DNA of 64,000 nucleotides from Morinoia aosen (Eukaryota; Arthropoda; Malacostraca; Amphipoda; Talitridae), in the NCBI GenBank assembly GCA_030386875.1, contig CM059577.1:22207038-22271037 (forward strand), in the 5' to 3' direction. The position numbers and the translations under genes were made by a program. Under the pieces are notes generated by a model. That model searched no databases. It worked only from the letters and a program-made list of their open reading frames with translations, and was not told the DNA's origin. Shown here piece after piece: positions 55,601 through 64,000 of this stretch (positions are counted from its first letter, which is position 1; each line of letters opens with the position of its first letter).

Positions 55601-58486
55601 AGGAGGGGCAGGAGGGGCAGGAGGGGCAGGAAGGGCAGGAAGGGCAGGAAGGGCAGGAAGGGCAGGAGGGGCAGGAGGAGCAGGAGGGGCAGGAGGGGCA
55701 GGCGGGACAAGAGAGAGCAGGAGGGGCAGGAAGGGCAGGAGGGGCAGCACCTACCAGACGAGAAGTACACCTCGTGCACACACGACACGGCCGGCGCAGC
55801 GAGGGCCAGCGTGATCCACAACATGGAGGCAGGCCGCCCGTTCAGGCTGGCGGTGAGGTTGTGCGGCTGTGGGGCAAGGGAAGTCAGGTCCGGGAAATGA
55901 TGCTCGCTTTACTACGGCTGGGAAATGCATAACCTAGGAAATGCTTGACCTGGGAAATGCCTGACATCTTGTGAACATTTTGGGCTGCAAACGATTTGTT
56001 TCGGTAATATTGAATGAATGCTGCTCATCACGCAAAATCAAAGGTATTTTAGCATTGGTCTCCTATTCATAAATAAGCCTGTGCAAGTCAAAACAATAAA
56101 AAATACCATAATCCTTGGCGACAGAAAAAGAATAAATATAATTTTTTTTTGTGCATCATTCGGGCTTGCACCTTTTTGTATAGGTTGTTCTCTATCTTAT
56201 TTTACTTTAAAAAATGAATTCAGTCAGACCACCTCAAAGATTGCGTCAATACCGCGTCAAATGCTTCAAGTTAAGTTTGATCTCATACATTTCCCAAAAT
56301 TTAAACAAAACATCGTGTGTTCAAAGGGATTTTAAGAAGCGTATCGTTGTGGGGAGCTAGTGCACATAATTTAGTAGCCCCAGAGAAAGACAAAGACATT
56401 GTAGGAAGGAACAGGTAGAGTTGTTGCGTTGTATTTACATCAGCCAAGCTGAACGGGGAAAATTTTGACAATTGTATTCTCATTGCTGACAAAAAAAAAC
56501 AATAAATTACAATGGATTTGGTTTTGAAGCATAAGTTTAGCTCCACATAATTTAAAAAACACATGTTTTAACAGGTCATATTTTATATAATACTGTGTTT
56601 AATATCAGTATGCATTGGCTTCATCTGCATATAAGATACTTAAATGTCAGGAGTAAACTCCGTAGAGTTTGATTTATTTCCTATAACACTAACGTCAGGC
56701 CTGCATCAACCAGATTGTAAGGTTATGATAAGGGAAAAAGATTAGTTATACCTACAATTTCATTGAAGGTTTAGAATATACGCACCCTACGTTAACGAAA
56801 GTGTCCTTGGTTGAGTAAGTTTGTGGCTACAAGCGTAACTGGCAGCGGAAATACTGGATTTTTTGCTCTTCGATGGAGTGCCAAAGGTACTGCAATTGCT
56901 GCAGACAATCTCGCATTGCACTGTAATCACATCTAGTGTGTTCGATGAATGCAGACCTCATTGCTACTGGAGGAACTGATCGCGCATGTTATTTGAGGTG
57001 GCGCGGTGTGAAAAATTCTGATGTTTATGCTCGCATTTCAATAATTTGCGGCGCAGGCTTGAAACAAACGACGCAACTTCGCTCGTTGATCATGCGGTCC
57101 CGACCGGGGCAAGTTTTCTGTGCACAGCCACGGAGTATAGGGAATGGACTGCCCGAGTCTCGAGCCAGTGAACACCTCGAGCTAGTGCAAGTACACCAGC
57201 ACCACACCAGCACAACACACCAGCACCACACTAGCACCACTCCAGCACCACACAAGCACCACACACCAGCACCACACCAGCACCACACCAGCACCACACC
57301 AGCACCACAACAGTACCACACCAGCACCACACCAGCACCACACCAGCACCACACCAGCACTACACCAGCACCACACCAGCACCACACCAGCACCACACCA
57401 GCACCACACCAGCACCACACCAGCACCACACACCAGCACCACACACCAGCACCACAACAGCACCACACCAGCACCACACACCAGCACCACACCAGCACCA
57501 CACCAACACCACACCAGCACCACACCAGCACTAAACACCAGCACCACACCAGCACAACACACCAGCACCACACTAGCACCACACCAGCACCACACACCAG
57601 CACCACACCAGCACCACACCAGCACAACACACCAGCACCACAACAGCACCACACCAGCACCACACCAGCACCACACCAGCACCACACCAGCACCACACCA
57701 GCACCACACCAGCACCACACCAGCACCACACCAGCACCACACACCAGCACCACACACCAGCACCATACACCAGCACCACACACCAGCACCACACACCAGC
57801 ACCACACACCAGCACCACACACCAGCACCACACCAGCACCACACACCAGCACCACACACCAGCACCACACACCAGCACCACCCCAGCACCACTCCAGCAC
57901 CAAACCAGCACCACACCAGCACCACACCAGCACCACTCCAGCACCAAACCAGCACCACACCAGCACCACACACCAGCACCGCACCAGCACCACTCCAGCA
58001 CCACACCAGCACCACACACCAGCACCGCACCAGCACCACTCCAGCACCAAACCAGCACCACACCAGCACCACACCAGCACCACACCAACACCACACCAGC
58101 ACCACACCAGCACCACACCAGCACCACACCAGCACCACACCAGCACCACACAAGCACCACACCAGCACCACACCAACACCACACCAACACCACACAAGCA
58201 CCACACCAGCACCACACACCAGCACCACACCAGCACCACTCCAGCACCAAACCAGCACCACACCAGCACCACACCAGCACCACACCAGCACCACACCAGC
58301 ACCACACCAGCACCACACCAGCACCACACCAGCACCACACCAGCACCACACCAGCACTACACCAACACCACACCAGCACCACACCAGCACTACCTGCAGG
58401 CCGTACGGCAGGCTGGCGGAGACGCTTACGTCGTGGCGCGTGTACGCGTTGGAGCCAAAACTGACGGTCACGTTGAGGGTGGGGGG
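51077..58486 (-). CDS. Single-pass membrane protein, last three exons (partial gene)
   Basis: On the minus strand, exons 58486-58394, 55866-55755 and 52605-51077 join with GT-AG introns in matching phases (0, then 1). The product begins mid-protein with an extracellular segment carrying two N-glycosylation sequons (NVT, NLT) and Cys residues. It then has a Pro-rich stalk, a transmembrane helix (52,397-52,474) followed by a basic GKKRRK stop-transfer, and a cytoplasmic tail of about 420 residues rich in Asn, Ser and Pro. Type I topology is inferred from the positive-inside residues. The tail holds PPPKY (a PPxY WW ligand, 51,352-51,366) and a PPPLPPR SH3-type ligand near 51,170-51,192. The extracellular piece resembles the end of an Ig/FN3-type adhesion receptor but is too short to assign. 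The family is not recognised. 5' exons are missing. Confidence 0.7.
52660..53100. repeat. Degenerate purine/AT repeat before gene 2 exon C
   Basis: Repeated GAAATTTTGAA, GAAGAAATTTT and AAAATTTGAAG segments at irregular spacing. It is a worn array lying just upstream, in gene sense, of the exon C acceptor (52,606). Confidence 0.6.
53272..53397. repeat. 27-bp minisatellite
   Basis: About four and a half units of GGGACATTTCCATTACTGGT plus AGTAACT in the last intron of gene 2. Open as a nine-residue ISITGSNWD repeat, not coding. Confidence 0.92.
53690..53770 (-). mobile_element. tRNA-related SINE fragment
   Basis: A perfect B box, GGGTTCGATTCC, is on the minus strand (53,693-53,704), preceded by GGACGTGCAAGTTCT. 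The A box is weak. It lies in the last intron of gene 2, in the sense orientation of that gene. Confidence 0.4.
53900..55385. other. Gene 2 last intron, unique part
   Basis: AT-rich. A short GAAAGGAAAT run near 55,060-55,100; otherwise nothing recognised. Confidence 0.4.
55400..55754. repeat. 9-bp minisatellite at gene 2 exon B donor
   Basis: About 38 units of GGGGCAGGA on the plus strand. On the transcribed sense it is a C/T-rich CTGCCCCTC tract starting a few bases inside the intron. Confidence 0.95.
55755..55866 (-). CDS. Gene 2 exon B: extracellular segment
   Basis: Minus-strand acceptor TTGCCCCACAG|CCGCAC and donor TCGTCTG|GTAGGT, 37 codons plus one base. It encodes PHNLTASLNGRPASMLW and then SCVHEVYFSS. 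The leftover G joins AG of exon C to make Glu, giving SSEPCLC. The start resembles an FN3 A strand; inference only. Confidence 0.68.
55870..57185. other. Gene 2 intron, unique part
   Basis: AT-rich, no repeat or exon recognised. Confidence 0.4.
57188..58393. repeat. 11-bp minisatellite at gene 2 exon A donor
   Basis: Roughly 100 units of ACCAGCACCAC with 13-bp ACACCAGCACCAC variants. It runs up to the donor base of exon A. Long open frames on both strands (up to 527 codons) are artefacts of the repeat. Confidence 0.96.
58394..58486 (-). CDS. Gene 2 exon A: extracellular segment
   Basis: On the minus strand, acceptor CTCCCACAG|CCCCCC and donor CTGCAG|GTAGTG bound 31 codons, phase 0 at both ends. 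It encodes PPTLNVTVSFGSNAY and ends SLPYGLQ. It is the only non-repetitive GC-rich island between two long arrays, which supports selection on it. Confidence 0.65.
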
Positions 58487-58514
58487 CTGTGGGAGGGGGA
58501 GGGGGTTATTACTG

Positions 58515-61500
58515 TGTAGAGCTGTGGAGCACATCAGTGAGCACTTATTGCAAGTGTTGTAAGAACAATGGTAAGGTAGTGCTTGTATAATAACAGTATA
58601 GAGGACTTTATGCAAGTGTTTTAACAGCAATGATAAGTTATTGCAAGTATTATAACAGCATAGAGCACCTGATGTAAGTGTTATAACAGCCTTGAGCACC
58701 TGATGTAAGTGTTATAACAGCATAGAGCACCTGATGTAAGTGTTATAACAGCCTAGAGCACCTGATGTAAGTGTTATAACAGCATAGAGCACCTGATGTA
58801 AGTGTTATAACAGCATAGAGCACCTGATGCAAGTGTTACAACAGCCTAGAGCACCTGATGTGTGTTATAACAGCATAGAGCACCTGATGTAAGTGTTATA
58901 ACAGCCTAGAGCACCTGATGTAAGTGTTATAACAGTGTTGAGCACCTGATGCAAGTTTTATAACAGCCTAGAGCACCTGATGGAAGTGTTATAACAGCAT
59001 AGAGCACCTGATGCAAGTGCTATAAGAGAATGGAGCACCTGATACAAGTGTTATAACAGCATAGGGCACCTGATGAAAGTGTTATAACTGCATAGAGCAC
59101 CTGATGCAAGTGTTATAACAGCCTAGAGCACCTGATGCAAGTGTTTTAAGCATAGAGCACCTGATGCAAGTGTTATAACAGCCTAGAGCACCTGATGTAA
59201 GTGTTATAACAGCCTAGAGCACCTGATGTAAGTGTTATAACAGTGTTGAGCACCTGATGTAAGTGTTATAACAGCCTAGAGCACCTGATGTAAGTGTTAT
59301 AACAGTGTTGAGCACCTGATGTAAGTGTTATAACAGCCTAGAGCACCTGTTGTAAGTGTTATAACAGTGTTGAGCACCTGATGTAAGTGTTATAACAGCC
59401 TAGAGCACCTGATGTAGGTGTTACAACAGTGTTGAGCACCTGATGTAAGTGTTATAACAGCCTAGAGCACCTGATGTAAGTGTTATAACAGCCTAGAGCA
59501 CCTGATGCAAGTTCTATAACAGAATGGAACACCTGATGCAAGTGCTATAAGAGAATGGAGCACCTGATGCAAGTGTTATAACAGCATAGGGCACCTGATG
59601 AAAGTGTTATAACTGCATAGAGCACCTGATGCAAGTGTCATAACAGCCTAGAGCACCTGATGCAAGTGTTATAATCATAGAGCACCTGATGCAAGTGTTA
59701 TAACAGCCTAGAGCACCTGATGTAAGTGTTATAACAGTGTTGAGCACCTGATGCAAGTGTTATAACAGCCTAGAGCACCTGATGCAAGTGTTATAATCAT
59801 AGAGCACCTGATGCAAGTGTTATAACAGCCTAGAGCACCTGATGTAAGTGTTATAAAAGTGTTGAGCATCTGATGTAAGTGTTATAACAGCCTAGAGCAC
59901 CTGATGTAAGTGTGATAACAGTGTTGAGCACCTGATGTAAGTGTTATAACAGCCTAGAGCACCTGATGTAAGTGTTATAACAGTGTTGAGCACCTGATGC
60001 AAGTATTATAACAGCCTAGAGCACCTGATGTAAGTGTTATAAGAGTGTTGAGCACCTGATGTAAGTGTTATAACAGCCTAGAGCACCTGATGTAGGTGTT
60101 ATAACAGCCTTGAGCACCTGATGTAAGTGTTATAACAGCCTAGAGCACCTGATGTAAGTGTTATAACAGTGTTGAGCACCTGATGTAAGTGTTATAACAG
60201 CCTAGAGCACCTGATGTAAGTGTTATAACAGTGTTGAGCACCTGATGTAAGTGTTATAACAGCCTAGAGCACCTGATGTAAGTGTTATAACAGTGTTGAG
60301 CACCTGAAGTAAGTGTTATAACAGCCTAGAGCACCTGATGTAAGTGTTATAACAGCCTAGAGCACCTGATGTAAGTGTAATAACAGCCTAGAGCACCTGA
60401 TGTAAGTGTTATAACAGTGTTGAGCACCTGATGTAAGTGTTATAACAGCCTAGAGCACCTGATGTAAGTGCTATAACAGTGTTGAGCACCTGAAGTAAGT
60501 GTTATAACAGCCAAGAGCGCCTGATGTAAGTGTTATAAAAGCCTAGAGCACCTGATGTAGGTGTTATAACAGTGTTGAGCACCTGATGTAAGTGTTATAA
60601 CAGCCTAGAGCACCTGATGTAGGTGTTATAACAGTGTTGAGCACCTGATGTAAGTGTTATAACAGCCTAGAGCACCTGATGTAAGTGTTATAACAGCCTA
60701 GAGCACCTGATGTAAGTGTTATAACAGCCTAGAGCACCTGATGTAAGTTTTATAACAGTGTTGAGCACCTGATGTAAGTATTATAACAGCATAGAGCACC
60801 TGATGTAAGTGTTATTACAGCCTTGAACACCTGATGTAAGTATTATAACAGCATAGAGCACCTGATGTAAGTGTTATAATAGCCTAGAGCACCTGATGTA
60901 AGTGTTATAACAGTGTTGAGCTCCTGATGTAAGTGTTATAACAGCCTAGAGCACCTGATGTAAGTGTTATAACAGCCTAGAGCGCCTGATGTAAGTGTTA
61001 TAACAGCCTAGAGCACCTGATGTAAGTGTTATAACAGTGTTGAGCACCTGATGTAAGTGTTATAACAGCCTAGAGCACCTGATGTAAGTGTTATAACAGC
61101 CTAGAGCGCCTGATGTAAGTGTTATAACAGCCTAGAGCACCTGATGTAAGTGTTATAACAGTGTTGAGCACCTGATGTAAGTGTTATAACAGCCTAGAGC
61201 ACCTGATGTAAGTGTTATAACAGCCTAGAGCGCCTGATGTAAGTGTTATAACAGCCTAGAGCACCTGATGTAAGTGTTATAACAGTGATGAGCACCTGAT
61301 GTAAGTGTTATAACAGCCTAGAGCACCTGATGTAAGTGTTATAACAGCCTAGAGCGCCTGATGTAAGTGTTATAACAGCCTAGAGCACCTGATGTAAGTG
61401 TTATAACAGTGTTGAGCACCTGATGTAAGTGTTATAACAGCATAGGGCACCTGATGCAAGTGCTATAACAGAATGGAGCACCTGATGCAAGTGTTATAAC

Positions 61501-62039
61501 AGCCTAGAGCACCTGATGTAAGTGTTATAACAGTGTTGAGCACCTGATGTAAGTGTTATAACAGCCTAGAGCACCTGATGTAAGTGTTATAACAGCCTAG
61601 AGCGCCTGATGTAAGTGTTATAACAGCCTAGAGCGCCTGATGTAAGTGTTATAACAGCCTAGAGCACCTGATGTAAGTGTTATAACAGTGTTGAGCACCT
61701 GATGTAAGTGTTATAACAGCATAGGGCACCTGATGCAAGTGCTATAACAGAATGGAGCACCTGATGCAAGTGTTATAACAGCCTAGAGCACCTGATGTAA
61801 GTGTTATAACAGTGTTGAGCACCTGATGTAAGTGTTATAACAGCCTAGAGCACCTGATGTAAGTGTTATAACAGCCTAGAGCGCCTGATGTAAGTGTTAT
61901 AACAGCCTAGAGCACCTGATGTAAGTGTTATAACAGTGTTGAGCACCTGATGTAAGTGTTATAACAGCATAGGGCACCTGATGCAAGTGCTATAACAGAA
62001 TGGAGCACCTGATGCAAGTGTTATAACAGCATAGAGAAC
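58515..62039. repeat. 31-bp minisatellite, main part
   Basis: About 113 units of AGCACCTGATGTAAGTGTTA plus TAACAGCCTAG. CCTAGAG and TGTTGAG versions alternate over long stretches, a 62-bp higher-order unit. CATAGAG versions prevail at both ends. Confidence 0.97.
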
Positions 62040-62085
62040 GATTTAATTCAATGTTTTGCCGTTTGCAAAGTCTAACTACAAATAA

Positions 62086-62931
62086 AATAGCAAGGAACTT
62101 GAAAAAGAAAACTGTCTCCCGTTTCTGGATTCTATGATTACTCGTCGAAATAACAAATTTCACAGTTCCGTCTATCGCAAGCAAACATTCACTGGGTTGG
62201 GTTTGAGTTTCTATAGTCTTTGTAATTTTCGTTTCAAATTAAATAGTATCAGAACTCTGTTATGTAGAGCGTATAATGTATGTTCAAGTTTTCAGTCGTT
62301 TCATGGTGAAGTTGAATTTTTGAATAACTTTTTCCGTAATAATGGTTTCCCCGCTTGGCTGATACATTCCTCAATCAAAAAGTTTTTAAATTCAAAATTT
62401 TGTGACCGCCCACCTATGACAACCGTACGGAAAAAAGATTTTTATTTTGTTATACCATATTTTGGCTACCAATCTGAAAAATTGAAAAAAGGTTTGCTGA
62501 CGCTTTTATCAAAACATTTTATGCATATTAATTTTCGGATAATTTTAGTGAACGCATACAAATTCAATTCTTTTTTCAATTACAAAGATAAGCTTCCGAA
62601 GGCTTTGCTCTCTTCAGTCGTCTACAAGTATCGTTGCGCACTGTGTGCGTCTGAGTACGTGGGGTCCACAAAAAGGGCCTTGCGTACTCGTGTAGCAGAG
62701 CATGCTGGACGAAGCTTTCGAACAAATAGGCCTCTTGCTTCTCCCTCTCAATCCTCTGTGCGTGCACATGCAGAAAAGTGTGACTTGCCTGTTCGCTTAG
62801 ATGATTTCCAGATAATTGCAACATCTTCTAGTCAAACAGATCTTCGAATTTTAGAGTCTCTTTTTATCATGAAAGACAAACCGGTTTTAAATGATGCCCA
62901 ATCTTCCTTCCCCTTGCAAATTTCCTGTTAG
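62086..62931 (+). CDS. Penelope-like polyprotein C-terminus: RT end and GIY-YIG endonuclease
   Basis: The frame is open from 62,086 (no start codon; 5' truncated) to TAG at 62,929-62,931. It begins CLPFLDSMITR and SVYRKQTFTGL, the conserved C-terminal RT block of Penelope elements, and then has NNGFPAWLI. After a basic linker comes the endonuclease: YRCALCASEYVGSTKR (62,627-62,680), a downstream R..EH, VRAHAEKC, and LRILESLFI with the expected catalytic Glu, ending KPVLND. CxxC plus HxxxxC is the usual embedded zinc site of Penelope endonucleases. There are no internal stops. The protein would nick target DNA for target-primed reverse transcription, but this copy lacks most of the RT. Confidence 0.85.
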   Translation, partial: NSKELEKENCLPFLDSMITRRNNKFHSSVYRKQTFTGLGLSFYSLCNFRFKLNSIRTLLCRAYNVCSSFQSFHGEVEFLNNFFRNNGFPAWLIHSSIKKFLNSKFCDRPPMTTVRKKDFYFVIPYFGYQSEKLKKGLLTLLSKHFMHINFRIILVNAYKFNSFFNYKDKLPKALLSSVVYKYRCALCASEYVGSTKRALRTRVAEHAGRSFRTNRPLASPSQSSVRAHAEKCDLPVRLDDFQIIATSSSQTDLRILESLFIMKDKPVLNDAQSSFPLQISC

Positions 62932-62998
62932 CAATTACAAATGTTATTCATATGTGTGTATATTTTTTTTTGTCTGTAAAAAATCTCTTGTATTTTCC

Positions 62999-63040
62999 CA
63001 GATGCTGAAGATGACCCTTGTGGTCGAAACGTTCATTTTC
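62999..63040 (+). ncRNA. Hammerhead-like ribozyme core of the Penelope element
   Basis: CTGAAGA, then GACC-CTTGT-GGTC as a hairpin, then GAAAC matches the hammerhead order C-U-G-A-N-G-A / stem II / G-A-A-A. Penelope-like elements are known to carry hammerhead motifs. There is one unpaired U before stem II, and stems I and III are short, so self-cleavage is unproven. Confidence 0.5.
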
Positions 63041-63126
63041 TCATTTATGTTTTTAGTGCTGACCTATTAAACTCTCTAAGAAATAATGTCTATTTTAAAA
63101 GTGACTATCCTTGCTATTTTATTTGT

Positions 63127-63655
63127 AGCATAGAGAACCTGATGCAAGTGTTATAACAGCATAGAGCACCTGGTGCAAGTGTTATAACAGCATAGAGCAC
63201 CTGGTGCAAGTGTTATAACAGCATAGAGCACCTGATGCAAGTGTTATAACAGCATAGGGCACCTGATGCAAGTGCTATAACAGAATGGAGCACCTGATGC
63301 AAGTGTTATAACAGCATAGAGCACCTGATGCAAGTGTTATAACAGCAAAGAGCACCTGATGCAAGTGTTATAACAGCATAGAGCACCTGGTGCAAGTGTT
63401 ATAACAGCTAAGAGCACCTGATGAAAGTGTTATAACAGCATAGAGCACCTGATGTAAGTGTTATAACAGCCTAAAGCACCTGATGTAAGTGTTATAACAG
63501 CAAAGAGCCCCTGATGAAAGTGTTATAACAGCATAGAGCACCTGGTGCAAGTGTTATAACAGCATAGAGCACCTGATGCAAGTGTTATAACAGCATAGAG
63601 CACCTGATGCAAGTGTTATAACAGCAAAGAGCACCTAATGAAAGTGTGTTATAAT
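63127..63655. repeat. 31-bp minisatellite, right part
   Basis: About 17 units, mainly the CATAGAG type, continuing the array after the Penelope-like insertion. Ends at 63,655. Confidence 0.95.
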
Positions 63656-64000
63656 ATTCATCCCTCAGCGCAGAGTTGGTAACTGCTCACATGCATTACT
63701 TAGCGCAGATGTGACACCAGGTTAGATCACTCAATGCTGATATTATAAGAGCGCAACAAAAGCTGGTGGCGGTGGAGCGATATGTAAGTGGCTTATTGCC
63801 CGTCTCTTGAGCCCCACCTGCCCCTGCTGCAGCCCTGCAGAGCCTGCGGGGCTGCAGCCGCTGAGTAACCATGTATTTCATCGCCAGCTCAACAAAGCTT
63901 AGGCTATGACCATATGACTGTATTTATGAAAAAGATGATCTGGCCAAATGTTTATTTCTAGGTAACCAGGTGCTGTCTTACAAAGTGATATTACCTCTTA
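63656..64000. other. Right edge, no feature seen
   Basis: Unique sequence with a GC-rich patch at 63,800-63,860. No exon of gene 2 could be recognised here. Confidence 0.4.

Larger units (their letters stand above)
62040..63126 (+). mobile_element. 5'-truncated Penelope-like element inserted in a minisatellite
   Basis: The insertion interrupts the 31-bp array. A 12-bp target duplication, AGCATAGAGAAC, flanks it (62,028-62,039 and 63,127-63,138). ACAAATAAAATAGCAAGGA near the left end (62,078-62,096) is inverted exactly at the right terminus (63,108-63,126), the inverted-end arrangement known for Penelope-like elements. The open frame encodes the RT C-terminus and a GIY-YIG endonuclease. A hammerhead-like core lies downstream of it. 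The intact frame and clean target duplication suggest a fairly recent insertion. Confidence 0.85.

Noticed and set aside
55339-55824. Pro/Ala-rich frames on the minus strand next to exon B
   Set aside because: Only the exon B part (to 55,755) is supported by splice sites; the rest is the 9-bp array in intron.
56936-58699. Frames of 269-527 codons across the 57-58 kb array
   Set aside because: They are driven by the 11-bp repeat. Only the 93-bp exon A at the edge has splice sites and non-repetitive codons.

Overview
This is eukaryotic nuclear DNA, most likely from an arthropod. It has spliced genes with GT-AG introns, heavily decayed non-LTR and Penelope-like retroelements, foldback and TIR DNA elements, tRNA-derived SINE-like segments, and a very large load of tandem repeats. 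Adding my approximate block lengths, about a quarter of the window is minisatellite. I see nothing prokaryotic and no operons. I cannot name the species.

Two host genes can be rebuilt, and they converge. Gene 1 (+ strand, 8,102-28,542) has seven coding exons whose splice phases all agree. They give 1,228 codons plus a stop: an N-terminal PH domain split over four exons, an IRS-type PTB domain over three, and a 960-residue disordered tail with SH3-type polyproline and repeated tyrosine motifs, two of them YxxM. It looks like an IRS/DOK-family docking protein acting below receptor tyrosine kinases. Gene 2 (- strand, 58,486 down to 51,077) shows only its last three exons: a membrane-proximal extracellular segment, one transmembrane helix and a long Asn/Ser/Pro-rich cytoplasmic tail. 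Its 5' exons lie beyond the visible repeats or outside the window, and I do not recognise it.

Layout: 1-8.1 kb holds an 18-bp array, a CAC/CAT low-complexity block, a 26-bp array, small hairpins and SINE-like pieces. From 8.1 to 28.5 kb is gene 1; its introns hold a decayed non-LTR retrotransposon (13.1-16.0 kb), a second fragment in the opposite orientation (18.0-18.5 kb) and many minisatellites, with intron 5 almost wholly repeat. From 28.5 to 51 kb is intergenic: 3' flank, copies of a dispersed repeat, 13-, 26- and 21-bp arrays, a foldback element (37.9-38.8 kb), a Harbinger-like TIR element (46.0-47.8 kb) and a Penelope-related inverted-end element (49.4-50.0 kb). From 51 to 64 kb is the 3' part of gene 2 and its repeat-filled introns or flank, with a Penelope-like insertion (62.0-63.1 kb) inside a 31-bp array.

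The most unusual pattern is that minisatellites sit at splice junctions. Arrays begin at, or within tens of bases of, most exon edges in both genes. Many units carry CAG|GT or GTGAG, so they repeat splice-site-like sequence. At exon 4 of gene 1 the actual donor is repeated four times at 21-bp spacing in the open reading frame.
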